From the NCBI RefSeq assembly GCF_036850765.1, contig NC_089496.1, forward strand, positions 104,677,767 to 104,741,766: a DNA stretch of 64,000 nt. Direction: 5' to 3'. A program made the translations under genes and the position numbers. Source of the stretch: Saccopteryx bilineata (Eukaryota > Chordata > Mammalia > Chiroptera > Emballonuridae). Positions 1 through 11,947 of the stretch are shown here, piece by piece. The notes beneath the pieces are model-generated. The model made no database searches and was not told the origin of the DNA. It was given only the letters and a program-made list of their open reading frames with translations. The first letter of the stretch is position 1, and each line of letters begins with the position of its first letter.

Positions 1-3000
1 GACCCGTCTATAAAGTAAATTAAATAGTAACCCTGGTCGCCTAAGTGTTATACTCATCTAAAAGTGCTAGTGCTCTTATTTTTAAGAGAATTGGCACAGC
101 TAGAACTAATTTTCATATATTGAAGCTAACCAGTAAAAAGTTAAAAGAGAATGATCATTTAAACAAATTTTAAATAGCTTTAAATTTGAATTGCAGTTTA
201 AAACATTGATTTGTTCAGGAAAAACCACATGAGCATTAATTACCGTCCATACATAACAGTCACAGTTAAAGGTGTTACTGTTTTATGGGACTTTTATTTC
301 AAGTCAATCTATTTCCAGTCAGATTTTGAAGAATTTCTAGAGGCACGTTTCAAGCACTGATGCCAAAGAGCAAAATGTTAATCTAAGTTTAGAACAGCAT
401 GAAATACATAAAATCCTAGTTTTAAGGTTTCCTATTTTTCGAACATCTCCACTAAAAGTTCTGAGGTAAGGCAACAAACTTCTTTCTGCTCTGGTTATGA
501 AACTGTCAGCATATTCTAAAGTTCCAAGTGTTTAAATATAAAAATTCTACTTGAAGAACATATATAAAAGAACAGAAAGAGACAAAGGCTCAAATGTTTG
601 TACTCAGAGGTCAATTCAAAGAATAAACATTTAGGAAAATTCCAAAATGATTTTTAATTCAAGAAAAATGAAAAGGCATACCTTGGGTCTATTTTGTCTT
701 CTAAGAACAGGAACTGTAGGAACTAAAGCATTACAAATGGAAAATGATGCCTTTATCCCTAACATCAGGGTTAAAATCCAGTTTGAGACTAGAAACTTGG
801 CAGTTCCCCAGTAGACAAAAGTTCACATTGCCGAACAACTTCCTATGTCCCACTGGGCAGAACTTTAAGTTAAGAACATCACGCCTTTCAGAGAAAAGAC
901 CAACCACACTTTTTCAACACTGAGTGCACTCTGACTCTGATAAGAGTAGCCCCAGGGCTGAAATTACCAGCACTTTTACAAACCATAGTGGAGACAAATT
1001 TCTATAATCAAATAACATTTTTGCTTTGTTCTTGACAATTTCCTATATGAGGAGATTTTATAAATACCCTTCAATGGGCCTCTAATGAATTAATCTGTCA
1101 ATATTCATTTTAGGTAGGAGGCAAGGTACAGGAAGGGTGCAGGATGTACAACTGAATTGACCAACTACATGAGGGTTACACATACACATACAATTTAAAG
1201 AAGCAAATAATATGACTAAGTTAATGAAGGGCTTAATTACAGCCACGATACAGCCAAATCCATGGTATAGCTAGTCATTTTTATAATGGGTTGAGAAGTA
1301 TTTTCTGCTATTGCCTTTAGTCATGCAGATTATACTCTAAATCACTGGTTTATTTCCTCCTTTCGACTGAGTCTCTATCAGCCTTAAAGGATGGCACTGC
1401 ATAACATGGTATAATCCCAGATCCACAATTCCTCCTCATTTTGGTGCATCAGATAGATGAAGAAAATAAACTACAACAGAACACCATTATATAGTAATTT
1501 AATGTTGTATTACAGATCCAGATATACCATGGCTCAAATCACTGCACTCACAGCTACCCACAATACGTCTGAAACGTGGGTCTTACAAGGTAGGTGTCAG
1601 GCAGTCCAGTTCCAACACCAGTATTACATGGCATGATCTCATTTGTTTGGTTTTTTAGATCACAAGTTACCCAGTGTATCTTACCCCAAAATAAATGTCA
1701 AATGAGAACAGGGAGCATCAGAAAACAGACCTTTAAAGCAACTATATGAAAAACTTTAGGCTCAACATCAAAGCAATTCTATACCGCTTTAAATACTATT
1801 AAATAAATTAGTAATACTGTAGGTAATGAATATTTAAAGACCTACCTAGGCTATAAACACCATATTGTTTTCTGATGATAGAACCATATGTCTTAGCTTG
1901 TGTGTGTCTGCAGGAAAAAAACCTCACTAGTAACACACAGGCATTTTAAAGAAACAGTTTAAGATAAGCTTTGTTAAGAGTACATTCTTTTAAAACATAC
2001 TAGCCACTTGTAAACCTAACCCATAGATCACAATGTAAAATAAAAGAAGTTCCATAAATAAAATCCTACTAGATATCAACCTTTAAAGTCATGTCAAAGT
2101 TTTCATTGCGTTACTTTTATCTAAAGAAACCTTTTAAAAGAAATATGAAAAATAAACACTTTAAAAAACTACGCAGTTTTTTTAAAATCTGACCAAAACA
2201 AAAAAACAACCCAATTGTGAAATATCTACTTTTATCTCAAAATTTTACATTTGAAGGTTTTAAAATAGATATAAAATCACCAGACAGCACCATGTAGGTA
2301 TGGCAGTCATGTCTGCCTATAATTTAAATCAATCAGGACTTTTAAAAAAAGTACTTATTATTAATTGAATGAATTGAATGAAAAGAAGTATAATCATTGT
2401 AAAATATTTGAATACCTCTTATTTTCCAGGCAGTGAACTAGGTGCTGCAGGGGTAAGACCTAGGAGGATGCAGAATTCATTGTCTAAAAAACACCCTTCC
2501 CATGAGAAGAGTGGGAGAAGGTAAAAGGAAGACAGAATAGTAAGCATGTACTGACATACACATACCCCAAAGCTCAAGACGTTTCCTTACTTCTGAGTAT
2601 GCAGGTCACATTTTTAGACAACTGTAAATATAGATAACTTAAGTATGCTTCAGAGAAAGAACAGGAGATTGGAGAAGGTAGAGGTAGAAAATAAGTGACA
2701 AAGAAGTTAGCTTATTAGTCTATTGAAGAAAGTCTCAGGTATGATGGGCATGAGACAAGGCAAATTCAGAGACAATTATATGAATTAAAAGTATTGAAAT
2801 AGCATATTATTTAGCATGGCAAAAACAAGAATTTCTCTTCATAAGGACCAAATAAATACAGCTAATGAGAAACATGCCATGAGAACTTACTAATTAATTC
2901 AACAGCTATTATGATACAATGATGACATTTCAGATTTACAGATACAATGTAACTTTTTTAATCTTTGTTACAAGCTAGCTGGGCTCTAATTCCAGCTTTC

Positions 3001-4554
3001 CCAGATGTTTCTGTCAAAGTACACACTGCTAACTAAATACCAGGGCTTGGCTTCAACAGATGTTAGAGGACAAATTTCAGGTTTACCCCAGTTCTCTTTT
3101 CTGGGAAAAAATGTCGAAATGGAAGACAGAACAAAACAAATATAGAAGTTTCACTAAACAGACTTTTCATTCAAGCATTTGATGGCAAATACTTTAGTGA
3201 GACAGAGAAACAGGGATGAAAAAAGTGCAAGCCCCCCCCTCCCCAAACAAAACACAAAACCTGTATCAATATCAAACAGATATCTGCTTTACTGATCGGG
3301 ACTTTTCCTGGGTGAGACTGAAGAGAAGCGAAATCTTTCCGAGTACCCATCCACCTTCATCTAGTCTCCCAAATGTAATCTGCCCATTAAACAGCAGAGC
3401 CAGGTGAACTAGGATCCTATCAAGCACACCAGGCGTAGGCAAGATAAAACAAAGCAGCGATCTGGCGCCTTGGACTCGAGGTAGGTGTGCTGAGCTTCCA
3501 GAGGCTGGGACAACCGAGGGTGCCCAACTTAAACATTTAATTAGAGGTTACTCAAGACTTTTTTTTTTTTGCAGGAAAATGAAAGGAGTGCCACACTATC
3601 TGGAAAGAGTGCAAATGCTGAGTCATCACTCTTCATTAGGAAGGAAACTCGAATAAGCGGTTGGAAGATTAAATTCATTCATTAGCTTGGGCTTTAAGGG
3701 AAAAAAGAAACGGCAAGCTAGAAGAAAACGCGCTCAAAGGACACACAACGCATAGTGGATAAAAGGCATCATTTTATCCAATCTCGGGAGGTCTCGACAC
3801 ACAAACAGATTAAAAGGAGGTAACACCGAAAGGACAAAAGCAGTTGAACAACTGGCTGTCAGTTTAGCGTAGGTAGCGCTCAAAGTAAACTTCGTTATCC
3901 AAGAAGAGAAAGATGCTCCAGCCGCGAGAGGCATCTCTTTGGCACTTCAAAAGTAGCGGGCGCTGGGCGAGCGTCTCTGACAGCGTGGGCGGGGGCACGT
4001 GGGGGCAGAAGGAGAGTAGGGGCTCGAGCTGCAGAAGAGTGTCCCGCTTCTTCCGAGAGCTCAGCTTGGGAGAGGAGCCGGGAGTGACAGGAGCGGGGGA
4101 CCCGCAGGGCGTGCGCCCTCCTTCCCCGCGGCCCGCCGGGGATGGGGATGCGGCTGCAGCCCCACCCCCAGTCCCACCCCCACAAGGCCCTGCCCCCGTG
4201 GGGACAGCTCCCGGCCCAGCCCAGGGCCCCTAAAGAAGAGGGAGAGCAGGAGTTCTCCCGGGCCTGTCAGCCTCTGCGGAGCAGAAACCCGACCCGGGAA
4301 AGGTGTGCAAAGAAGGGCGCGAGAGAAAAAGATCGAAAACAAGCCCCAGGCCCCAGGAAGTGACTGTTGGGGGAAGGGAGGGCTTCCTTCCCAAGGAAAA
4401 GGGGACAAACGAGGAATGCACTTGGCGTCCGCACCACCCCGGCCAGGGAGCCGCCGAGAGTCCCGGCTTCGGCCCCGCTTTCCTACCCCCTCCCACAGCG
4501 TCCCGCGGTGCCCAGGCCTCTCGGCGCCTGGCACCCTCCATCTCGGGTACTCAC
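1..4554 (-). other. TIAL1: TIAL1 intron 1 (partial), no coding exon seen
   Basis: This stretch lies downstream of the TIAL1 exon 1 donor on the minus strand, so it is read as the start of TIAL1 intron 1. I looked on the minus strand for a continuation of the first RNA-recognition motif (the YVGNLSRDV region) and did not find it, so exon 2 should lie left of base 1. The sequence is AT-rich from 1 to about 3400 and GC-rich from about 3950. It carries no recognisable SINE, LINE or DNA transposon, unlike the rest of the window. All ORFs here are short and look random. Confidence 0.7.
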
Positions 4555-4586
4555 AGAGTCCGGGGCTGCCCGTCGTCTTCCATCAT
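4555..4586 (-). CDS. TIAL1: TIAL1 (TIAR) first coding exon, partial gene
   Basis: On the minus strand the codons read MMEDDGQPRT plus the first two bases of a Leu codon, followed at once by a canonical donor GTGAGTA (4554 downward). This matches the known N-terminus of TIAL1/TIAR, an RNA-binding protein with three RNA-recognition motifs that binds U-rich RNA, acts in splicing and translational silencing, and enters stress granules. Only about 10 of roughly 375 residues are here; the RRMs lie beyond the left edge. Two tandem ATGs (4586 and 4583) begin the frame, and the human protein also starts with Met-Met. The minus-strand position, upstream of BAG3, agrees with human gene order. The 5'UTR probably extends to about 4810. 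Confidence 0.88.
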
Positions 4587-5050
4587 GGTGGGTGCGACGG
4601 AGTGATCCCGGGACAAGGGGGAGGGCAGGGTTGGGGAGGGGAGGGGGTGGGGAGGAAGGGGAGGGGGACTCCGGGCACCAGCTGGGGGCAGAGGAGAAGG
4701 CACCGAACCCTCCTCTTAGGCTCTCTCCCCCCAGCCCGCTCCGGACACTGCGCTCCAACCAGGAGGAGCAGGAGGAGCAGGAGGAGGAGGAGGATGAACA
4801 AAATGGCCGCTGCCACCAGCCAGGCAGGAAACGGGGCAGAGCGCAGGCGCGGCCCGCCAGGTCACGGCTGAGGCCAGCCGGCCACGGCCTGCACAGGGGA
4901 TAACTGAATGAGGGGAAAATCGGGCCGCCGAGGAAACCGTGTCTCCGGTCACAAGGGATCGCGTTGTCGCTACGTGCCTCCCAGCCGGCCGAAGCCCAGC
5001 CAGCCCAAGAAGAAATAGAGTAAGAAAAGAACCGCCGTGTAGCTGTAGTC

Positions 5051-5317
5051 TCTGGGAATTGTGGTCCTGGAAGTGAGAGAGGGCAGCATTTCTCCAGAGG
5101 GCTTCTGGGACCTGTAGTTCAAAGGAGATGACCGGCTTCCGCGCCTCGCCGGGACGCAAAGGAGAGACTTCTGGGTAGTGTAGTCGTACGTGAGGACGTG
5201 CGGCGACCAGGAAGTCGGCGTCCGGGGAGAGGAGGGGGCGAATAAAGGCGACGTTAAAGGGCAGGGAAACCAGGTGGGGAGAAACGTCCCGGACGTAAAC
5301 TACAAATCCCAGAGCGC
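5051..5317. promoter_or_regulatory. Cluster of four ZNF143/THAP11-type motifs
   Basis: Four matches to the ACTACA-n2-CCCAG core occur within about 270 bp. Three are in reverse orientation (5051-5066, 5101-5119, 5167-5184) and one is forward (5299-5317, ACTACAAATCCCAGAGCGC). This is the long ZNF143/STAF (SBS) motif, which is also bound in complex with THAP11/HCFC1. It is typical of CpG-island, often bidirectional, housekeeping promoters. The cluster lies 0.5-0.75 kb upstream of the TIAL1 start codon. It could serve TIAL1, a divergent noncoding transcript, or chromatin looping. The site identity is by eye. Confidence 0.65.
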
Positions 5318-5479
5318 CTCGCGCTGGGGGCTGCCCGACGACTGCTCCAGGCATTTTCAGGCTCTTCAGTTGGCTCAGCCTGAGCTGCTGCTCCGCCTCT
5401 GTCCAGCCCGAGAGCGGTTTCTTCAACTGCGACTCAGGCAGTACTGTGGCTCCGCGTGGTGTGCGTGCCGGTAGGTCTT

Positions 5480-7405
5480 CACCGCTTTCTGTTCATCAGA
5501 ACGGCCGGCCAGTCCTCAACCGTCCCCCCACGCGACGGGCCGGAGTAGCCGAGCGGACCTTGGGCCGGTCTTGAGCTGGGAGTTGCTCTCTACCGGGGAC
5601 CCTCGGGCTTCCCAAGGGCCGACCTACCCTCTTATTTAATTCTTCGAGTGAAAAAAGAAAAGAAAAATCTTTGGGCGGAGAGGCGTGCACCGACTTAAAG
5701 GTTGTGTTTATAGATCCATCGTGTAGACAGGGAATGAACTCTTGCTTGAACATGTGCGAAGCCGTGTCCAAACTGGCTCTGGAGCCCTGTAGAGATTTTT
5801 TTTTTCCACCCAGTTTCTTCCCACTACCCCCACTGCAAGCAAGGATTTTTCGGAGAACGTTACTGAGTTTGCACCCACTCATGAAGGGTGGTGGGGAAGG
5901 CAGGTTTTTCAGCCCCGAGCTTAGGGGTCCCAGTTAAAACGATGCCTTGGGAGTTGGTTCTACAAACGTGTGCTTGACTGGCAGTTCCGCCAGCCGCTGT
6001 GCTGCTGGATGTGCAGCAAAAGCGTTGTAATGTCGATATAGGGGAGGCAGAGGGGGCGAGTGGATTTCAACGTGGAAGTCTTCAAAGAGACCACCACAGG
6101 GAGTGGAGCCCCGTTAAGAGTCAGTGGGAACAGCGAAGGGTCACAGAGCAAGAACTGAGTTTTCCCAGAAAAGAAGGAATTCTCTCTTAGAAAGATAACA
6201 GGTTCTGCCTGAGTCTCCAGCCTGCTGGCCTAACCCAAGATTTTAGACATAGCCAACCCTAACAATCACATGGGCCAATTTCCTAAAACAAATGATCTCT
6301 CGCAATATCTATAGATATTGATACAGGTGATACGGATATAGATATAGATATAGATATATATAGATATTGATGTTTTGTTCCATCAGGCCTAATAGTAGTT
6401 CATAGTTCCCAGCTATTAATACCGGGGTATGTGTCAACCCCTCCTTGTCGCTGTCACTCAATCCTGCTCCCACTTTTGTAAATAGCTCTTTGATTCAGTT
6501 CTTTTCAGTTCCCCCTTTGGAATGTGTTGTCTGTGTCCTGCTGCATAAAAATGAGACTGTTCCAGCTTGGAGACAGAATCCAGAGACCTGTCCTTTCTTG
6601 GCTCAACTGCAGCTGTTTTGTGCTTATCTCCAGCAGGGGGCCTGTGTGGGGGGCATGTCTCTCAGGCCAACATACATAATCCAGTTGAGCCCCTTTGATT
6701 CTTTCTCACCTGCTAGTTGGTCACTGCTATCTCCTTTGGGGCAGGAACAAAGCCTGTACCCTTCCTCTCTGCTCTGTGCCTTTGGTATGAGCTCTGTACT
6801 CGGAACCCTCCAGGCCCTTGGTTCTGAGGCCTCAGGAAACCCTTTCTCACTCAGTAAGTCCAGCTCTTGCAAATGAAAGGTGTGGCTGTAAAGACCACTG
6901 TCTTAGTTAATGTTTGAAAAACCCACTGAGAGCTCTGTGAACTTCTGAGACAGGCCCAACACGGGCTCACTCTTCCCCTAAGGTGGTAAATGTTACGTCG
7001 CTGTGGGTGAACATCAAAGGGCAGTAAGAAAACATTGGGATAGAATAAAATCTTAGTTATCTCCAAATTTTATCCCACTGCTTGGCACCTAGTACAGAGA
7101 AAGTTCAGTGCAATAATACTTAAAAAGAAGAGTAATAATATAAACAGTTACCCCTCACTGCACATTTTATCTGTGCTGAGCACTGCAAACACTACTGGTC
7201 TCCAACAAGCCCTCGAGGCAATGAGGTTTCAGTTCAGCTCCCACCGTTGAGCCCCCGTGTTCTGTGAGGCCAGGGCTGAGGGTCTGCAAACCACATTTCT
7301 CCTTGGCCAGCTGGTCAGTCAGGGACAGAAGGGAGAATTTGGAAGACAAAGGAGAGATGGGACTGTTCCTTCCTGCTAGCTTACAGATTCCCCCTGAGCA
7401 GCAAA
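5480..7405. other. Intergenic, no gene seen
   Basis: Mostly unique sequence upstream of TIAL1. It holds a short ATAGAT/ATATAG simple repeat (about 6300-6370). No repeat family or credible ORF was recognised; the open frames are short and lack domain content. Confidence 0.6.
6300..6370. repeat. Degenerate (ATAGAT)n simple repeat
   Basis: Runs of GATATAGATATAG with interruptions. Ordinary microsatellite. Confidence 0.8.
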
Positions 7406-7407
7406 TA

Positions 7408-7668
7408 CCGTATTTCTCCATATAGAAGATACTCCCATGTGTAAGATGCACCTTAATTTGGGGCCCGAAATTTGAAAAAAAAAAAAAAAGTATTACATAA
7501 AGTTATTGAACTCAAGTTTTATTCATCATAAAATTCATACAATTCCTCATCCACGCGAAAAAGCGGGAAATGCAAGTAAAAAAAGCCACAAGCACTGTAT
7601 AAGACACACCCAGTTTTTAGACCCCAAATTTTTCAAAAAGGGTGCGTCTTCTACATGGGGGAATACGG
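7408..7668. mobile_element. Palindromic MITE, copy 1 (TA target site)
   Basis: A 261-bp element is flanked by TA (7406-7407 and 7669-7670). It has imperfect terminal inverted repeats of about 28 bp: left CCGTATTTCTCCATATAGAA, right the complement of CCGTATTCCCCCATGTAGAA. It has no ORF of note. TA duplication and inverted ends suggest a non-autonomous Tc1/mariner-superfamily element. A second copy with the same interior lies at 51217-51815, in BAG3 intron 1. The autonomous partner is unknown to me. Confidence 0.75.
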
Positions 7669-7670
7669 TA

Positions 7671-8613
7671 GTTCTGGTTTCCAACCTCTGCATATTCCCA
7701 GCACAGCCAGGTGGCGTCCACTCTTTACCTGTCTGAGCTCCATGAGACCCCTTCTCCAGGCTCCCAGGAGCTAGCAGCCCCCTCCTCTAAACTTACAGGT
7801 TCTTGTGATTGTTAAACTAGTGACCCTTGATGAGTCAGGCCTCCTGAAATCCATGCCCTCGTGTAGTCCCCCTCCACTGTGACGCAGGCTAAGCCAGGTG
7901 ACCTTTGGCCAAAGGGACATCAGCAAACAGGCTGGAAGAGCACTTGTGCATTGCGACCTGTTCTCTTGGACAATTGCTGCCACCATAACGTGAGGGAGCC
8001 CGGTTTAGCTTGCTTGAGGATGGAAGAGGCGTTGAAAGGCCAAGCCATCCCTATGTCCCAGCCGGCCTTCCAGCTGAAGACGGCAACACAGATGAGGCCA
8101 GGCGAGACCAGCAGAAGACCTGCTTGGCCAACCCAGAGAGGGTTAAAAGCCTTTATGGCTTGTAATGTAGTAACAGATGACTAAGGCAGTTCTGATCATT
8201 CTGACCTCTCCCTTCCACAGAAGGGACAATAGCTACCCATTTTGTTAAGTCCTCCAACATGTTTAACTAGTGTAATTTCTGTTTGCCTAAGCGGTGGCCC
8301 CTGGCTGATACCATATTACTATATCCATTTTACAGATGAAAAGACTGAGAGTCAGAAATTAAGAAATATGCCAAAAGTCACTGCTAATAAAGGCTCCAGG
8401 CTGACTACAGAGCCTTTGCCATACATCCTAGTAGCATTATTTATCTACAGCAATAGGTAATTAGGCTAGATAAGAAACAGCTTGTAGATTATGATGATGA
8501 CAATTATTTGAGGCTGACATCACTGTAGGATGGGTTCTGTTTAACATCCTGAATCCTCCAGCCTGTGAGCCAGCAGAGGGCGCTCTGTCCCTAAGAACCC
8601 AGACAGCAGCTCT
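7671..8613. other. Intergenic, ancient repeat remnants only
   Basis: Unique or heavily diverged sequence. About 8310-8430 resembles the central part of a MIR SINE (a CATTTTACAGATGAAAAGACTGAG phrase, shortened here). No gene. Confidence 0.5.
8310..8430 (+). repeat. MIR fragment
   Basis: Contains the typical MIR run ATTTTACAGATGAAAAG followed by diverged downstream MIR sequence. Ancient mammalian tRNA-derived SINE. Confidence 0.5.
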
Positions 8614-8621
8614 CAGTAGAG
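8614..8621. repeat. Left 8-bp target-site duplication of hAT element
   Basis: CAGTAGAG here against CAGTAGGG at 11940-11947; one mismatch. Eight bp is the hAT-superfamily duplication length. Confidence 0.85.
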
Positions 8622-10298
8622 CAGTGGTCCCCAACCTCCAGGCTGCGGACCGGTACCAGTCCGTGGCCCATTTGGTACCGGTCCACAGAGAAAGAATAAG
8701 TAACTTACATTATTTCTGTTTTATTTATATTTAGGACTGAACGATGTTTTATTTTTTAAAAATGACCAGATTCCCTCTGTTACATCCGTCTAAGACTCAC
8801 TCTTGACGCTTGTCTCGGTCACGTGATACGTTGCCGCTAAAATTAAACCCATAAACTAGCAAAATGAGTGAAAAACAAAATTCCATCGAAAGTTTTTTTG
8901 CGAAACGGAAAAGGGCCAGTGAGGAGACAGAAGAACCTACGACCACGAAGAAAAAGAAGGCTTCAGTTAACAGTCAACACCAGGAGCCCTACTTGAAGTA
9001 TGGATTTATCGCAACTGGTGATTCTCGCACACCAAGGCCACTCTGCATAATATGTGGCGACCGGCTGAGTAATGAAGCAATAAAGCCTTCAAAACTGCTT
9101 CACCACTTGGAGACCAAGCACCCTACTTTAAAAGACAAGTCTTCTGAGTATTTCAAAAGAAAAAAGCATGAATAAGAAGGACAGAAACAATTACTGGTGG
9201 CCACTATATCAATAAATGCAAGTACACTGAGAGCATCATACTTGGTGGCTAATCATATTGCTAAGACTAAGAAGCCATTCACCATTGGTGAAGAATTGAT
9301 CCTAAAGACATTTGTCGTGAACTTCTAGGAGAGGCTGCGGTTAAAAAGATAGCACAGATGCCTCTTTCGGCTACCACCGTCACACGGCGCATTGAGGAAA
9401 TAGCAGAGGACATTGAATCACAATTGTTGGAAAGGATTAATAAATCGCCGTGGTACGCTCTCCAGGTTGACGAATCTACAGATATTGACAACAAGGCAAT
9501 GCTACTTGTTTACGTGCGTTATCTTTATCAAGAGGATGTGCATGAGGATATGTTATGTGCACTATCATTGCCAACCAAAACCACAGCCGCAGAACTATTT
9601 AAATTGCTGGATGACTATATATCAGGAAAACTGAAATGCTTTTTTTGTGTCGGCATGTGCACAGATGGAGCTGCTGCTATGACCAGAAGGATGTCTGGTT
9701 TAACTACTCAGATTAAGGAGGTTGCACCTGAATGTGAGTCTACGCACTGTGTCATTCACGGGGAAATGCTGGCTAGCCGAAATATACCACCGGAACTTAA
9801 CAGCGTATAGAATGATGTCGTTAAAGGTATTAACCACATCAAAGCACACGCCCTTCATTCATGCCTGTTCGAGCAGCTTTGTGAGGAAATGAACGCGGAG
9901 CACAGACACCTTCTCTTATACACAGAAATAAGATGGTTATCCCGAAAGAGGTCCCTGGACAGAGTGTTTGAATTACGAGAGCCACTGCAGAGATTTCTCT
10001 CAGAAAAAAAGTCACTGCTAGCACATTTCAGTGACGAGGAATGGGTCGCAAAACTCGCTTACTTGTGCGACATATTTAACCTCCTCAATGAACTCAATCA
10101 ATCACTTCAGGGGAAAATGACAACTGTTTTCAAGTTGGCAGCTAAAGTAGCTGCATTTAAAGCCAAACTGGATTTGTGGGTACGACGCGTGAACAGGGGT
10201 ATATTTGACATGTTTCAAACATTCGCGGGAATTTTGGAAGAGACTGAGCCCAAGCCTTCATTGTCCCAGCTGGTGCACAATCACCTGTATTTGCTTTT

Positions 10299-10488
10299 TA
10301 TTTTATTTTTTTAATTCATTTTAGAAAGGAGAGGGGGGGGAGAGAGAGATGAGAGAGAGAAGGGGGGGAGGAGCAAGAAGCATCAACTCCCATATGTGCC
10401 TTGACTGGGCAAGCCCAGGGTTTCGAACTGGCAACCTCAGCATTTCCAGGTCAACACTTTATCCATTGCGCCACCACAGGTCAGGCCA
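10299..10488 (-). mobile_element. Rhin/VES short SINE inside hAT transposase
   Basis: Minus-strand short SINE (ends …CACCACAGGTCAGGC on the plus strand). A 13-bp perfect target-site duplication TGTATTTGCTTTT lies at 10286-10298 and 10489-10501. It splits the transposase frame. Confidence 0.88.
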
Positions 10489-10667
10489 TGTATTTGCTTT
10501 TAAAAGAGTTTGAACACTACTTCCCAACCATAAAAGACCCACGAATTGCCAAGGAATGGATCTGCGATCCATTTGTCAACAAACCAGGTGAATTCAGTGT
10601 GTCTATGCAAGAAGAGGATCAACTACTGGAGATCGCAAATGATGGCGGCCTTAAAAATATGTTCGAG

Positions 10668-11081
10668 GCCCTGGCCGGCTGGCTCAGTGGTAGAGCGTCG
10701 GCCTGGCGTGCAGAAGTCCCGTGTTCGATTCCTGGCCAGGGCACACAAGAGAAGCGCCCATCTGCTTCTCCACCCCTCCCCCTCTCCTTCCTCTCTGTCT
10801 CTTCCCCTCCCGCAGCTGAGGCTCCATTGGAGCAAGGATGGCCCAGGCGCTGGGTCTGGCTCCTTGGCCTCTACCCCAGGCGCTAAAGTGACTCTGGTTG
10901 CAGCAGAGCGACGCCCCGGAGGGGCAGAGCATCGCCCCCTGGTGGGCAGAGTGTCACCTCCTGGTGGGCGTGCCGGGTGGATCCGGTCAGGCGCATGCGG
11001 GAGTCTGACTGTCTCTCCCCGTTTCTAGCTTCAGAAAAATACAAAAAAATAAAATTAAAAAAAAAATATATATATATATAT
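10668..11081 (+). mobile_element. Long VES-type SINE inside hAT transposase
   Basis: tRNA-derived head CCCTGGCCGGCTGGCTCAGT with B-box-like GTTCGATTCC, A-rich/TA tail, and 11-bp duplication ATATGTTCGAG (10657-10667, 11082-11092). Second interruption of the transposase frame. Confidence 0.88.
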
Positions 11082-11947
11082 ATATGTTCGAGACTACAAC
11101 TCTTCCGGTGTTCTGGATTAAAGTCATGGCAGAATACCCCGAGATCGCCACAAAAGCACTAAAAACCCTGTTGCCATTTCTGACATCCTATTTGTGTGAA
11201 GCGGGATTTTCTGCAGTAACAGTAACCAAAACAAAATTACAGAATAGACTGGACATAAGCAACACATTTCGGGTGTCATTGTCTCCCATTACCCCTAGAT
11301 GGGACCGTCTCATTGCAGAGAAACAAGCTCAGGGCTCCCACTGATTTAGCGTTATGGTTGTTGAGAGATAGGCTACCATCTCTCATTCTATATAAACATT
11401 ATAATAAATAACCCTTAACTTACAATATTCATAACAATGGTGAGTTGTATTTTTCACGCACTTTGTTTTTGTGTTGTATCTTATTTTTAAGGCATGTTTA
11501 AATGTTACCATAGCGACTGGAAAGTGTTTGGAGGCAGAGAGGATGTACTCATGTTATGTTGTTGGTGCGATGTTAAGAGGATGCTTCTAATAAAGTTGCA
11601 TACGAGTACACAGTGGATTCATGTTTATTTTTATTGTCGTAGGTTCATGATTGGTAGCGAGCCTGAACCTATCATATTACATATTGATGTCAGACATGAA
11701 ATGTTGTCAGAATAACAAATTTAAATACAGCCCGAGTAATGAGGACATGCTCGTTCCTCCTTTAACTTAGCCCAATAAATATCGTAAGTTCGACAATTAT
11801 ATTTTAAAATACCACAGTTTTTACACCGGTCACATAATTTTATTTTGTGTATTTATCCTTCCCACCCTAAAGGCCGGTCCGTGAAAATATTTTCTGACAT
11901 TAAACCGGTCCGTGGCCCAAAAAAGGTTGGGGACCACTGCAGTAGGG

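Larger units (their letters stand above)
4100..5600. promoter_or_regulatory. CpG island at TIAL1 5' end
   Basis: GC-rich, CpG-rich sequence surrounds the TIAL1 start codon and continues about 1 kb upstream of it. It includes a purine-rich GGA repeat run (about 4760-4795) that falls in the likely TIAL1 5'UTR. A YY1-like motif (AAAATGGCCGC, about 4800-4810) lies close to the expected transcription start. This is a typical TATA-less housekeeping promoter layout. The exact start site cannot be read from sequence alone. Confidence 0.75.
8864..11344 (+). pseudogene. hAT transposase pseudogene (BED finger + RNase H-like + hATC)
   Basis: The first open segment (8864-9175) carries a BED-type zinc finger (C-I-I-C, then H-H-L-E-T-K-H) after a basic N-terminus. 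A second segment (from about 9310) holds RNase H-fold landmarks such as LQVDESTDI and CTDGAAAM. The last segment (to 11344) holds the C-terminal hAT dimerisation region (LCEAGFSAV…KLQNRLD). Lesions seen: a TAA at 9173-9175, a frame change near 9290-9310, a TAG at 9808-9810, and two SINE insertions that interrupt the C-terminal half. The reading is otherwise continuous and Charlie/ZBED-like. It has no host function that I can support. Confidence 0.85.
8622..11939 (+). mobile_element. hAT (Charlie-like) DNA transposon, near full length, inactive
   Basis: The element is 3318 bp, bounded by an 8-bp target-site duplication (8614-8621, 11940-11947). Its inverted ends read CAGTGGTCCCCAACC at the left and the complement at the right (…GGTTGGGGACCACTG). 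The region inside each end is also partly inverted (ACCGGTCCGTGGCC motifs). Two SINEs inserted later (10299-10488 and 10668-11081); without them and their duplicated target sites the element is about 2.7 kb, a normal autonomous hAT size. It encodes a broken transposase. Family assignment is from the BED finger and the hAT dimerisation region, not from a search. Confidence 0.88.

Noticed and set aside
680..720. Minus-strand AAG|GTATGC donor-like site suggesting a small TIAL1 exon
   Set aside because: No matching TIAL1 coding sequence lies upstream of it and no convincing acceptor was seen; probably chance.
4583..4816. Minus-strand open frame with a Leu-rich, signal-peptide-like start in the TIAL1 5'UTR
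   Set aside because: It begins at GTG, not ATG, and the Leu run comes only from the (GGA)n/(TCC)n simple repeat. No homology is recognised.
4305..5426. Long overlapping open frames (up to 236 codons) in the TIAL1 CpG island
   Set aside because: Several strands and frames are open at once, as expected in GC-rich DNA; the composition is low complexity with no domain.
8864..11344. Possible domesticated ZBED-like host gene
   Set aside because: The frame is broken by two stops, a frame change and two SINEs, and it lies within intact transposon ends.
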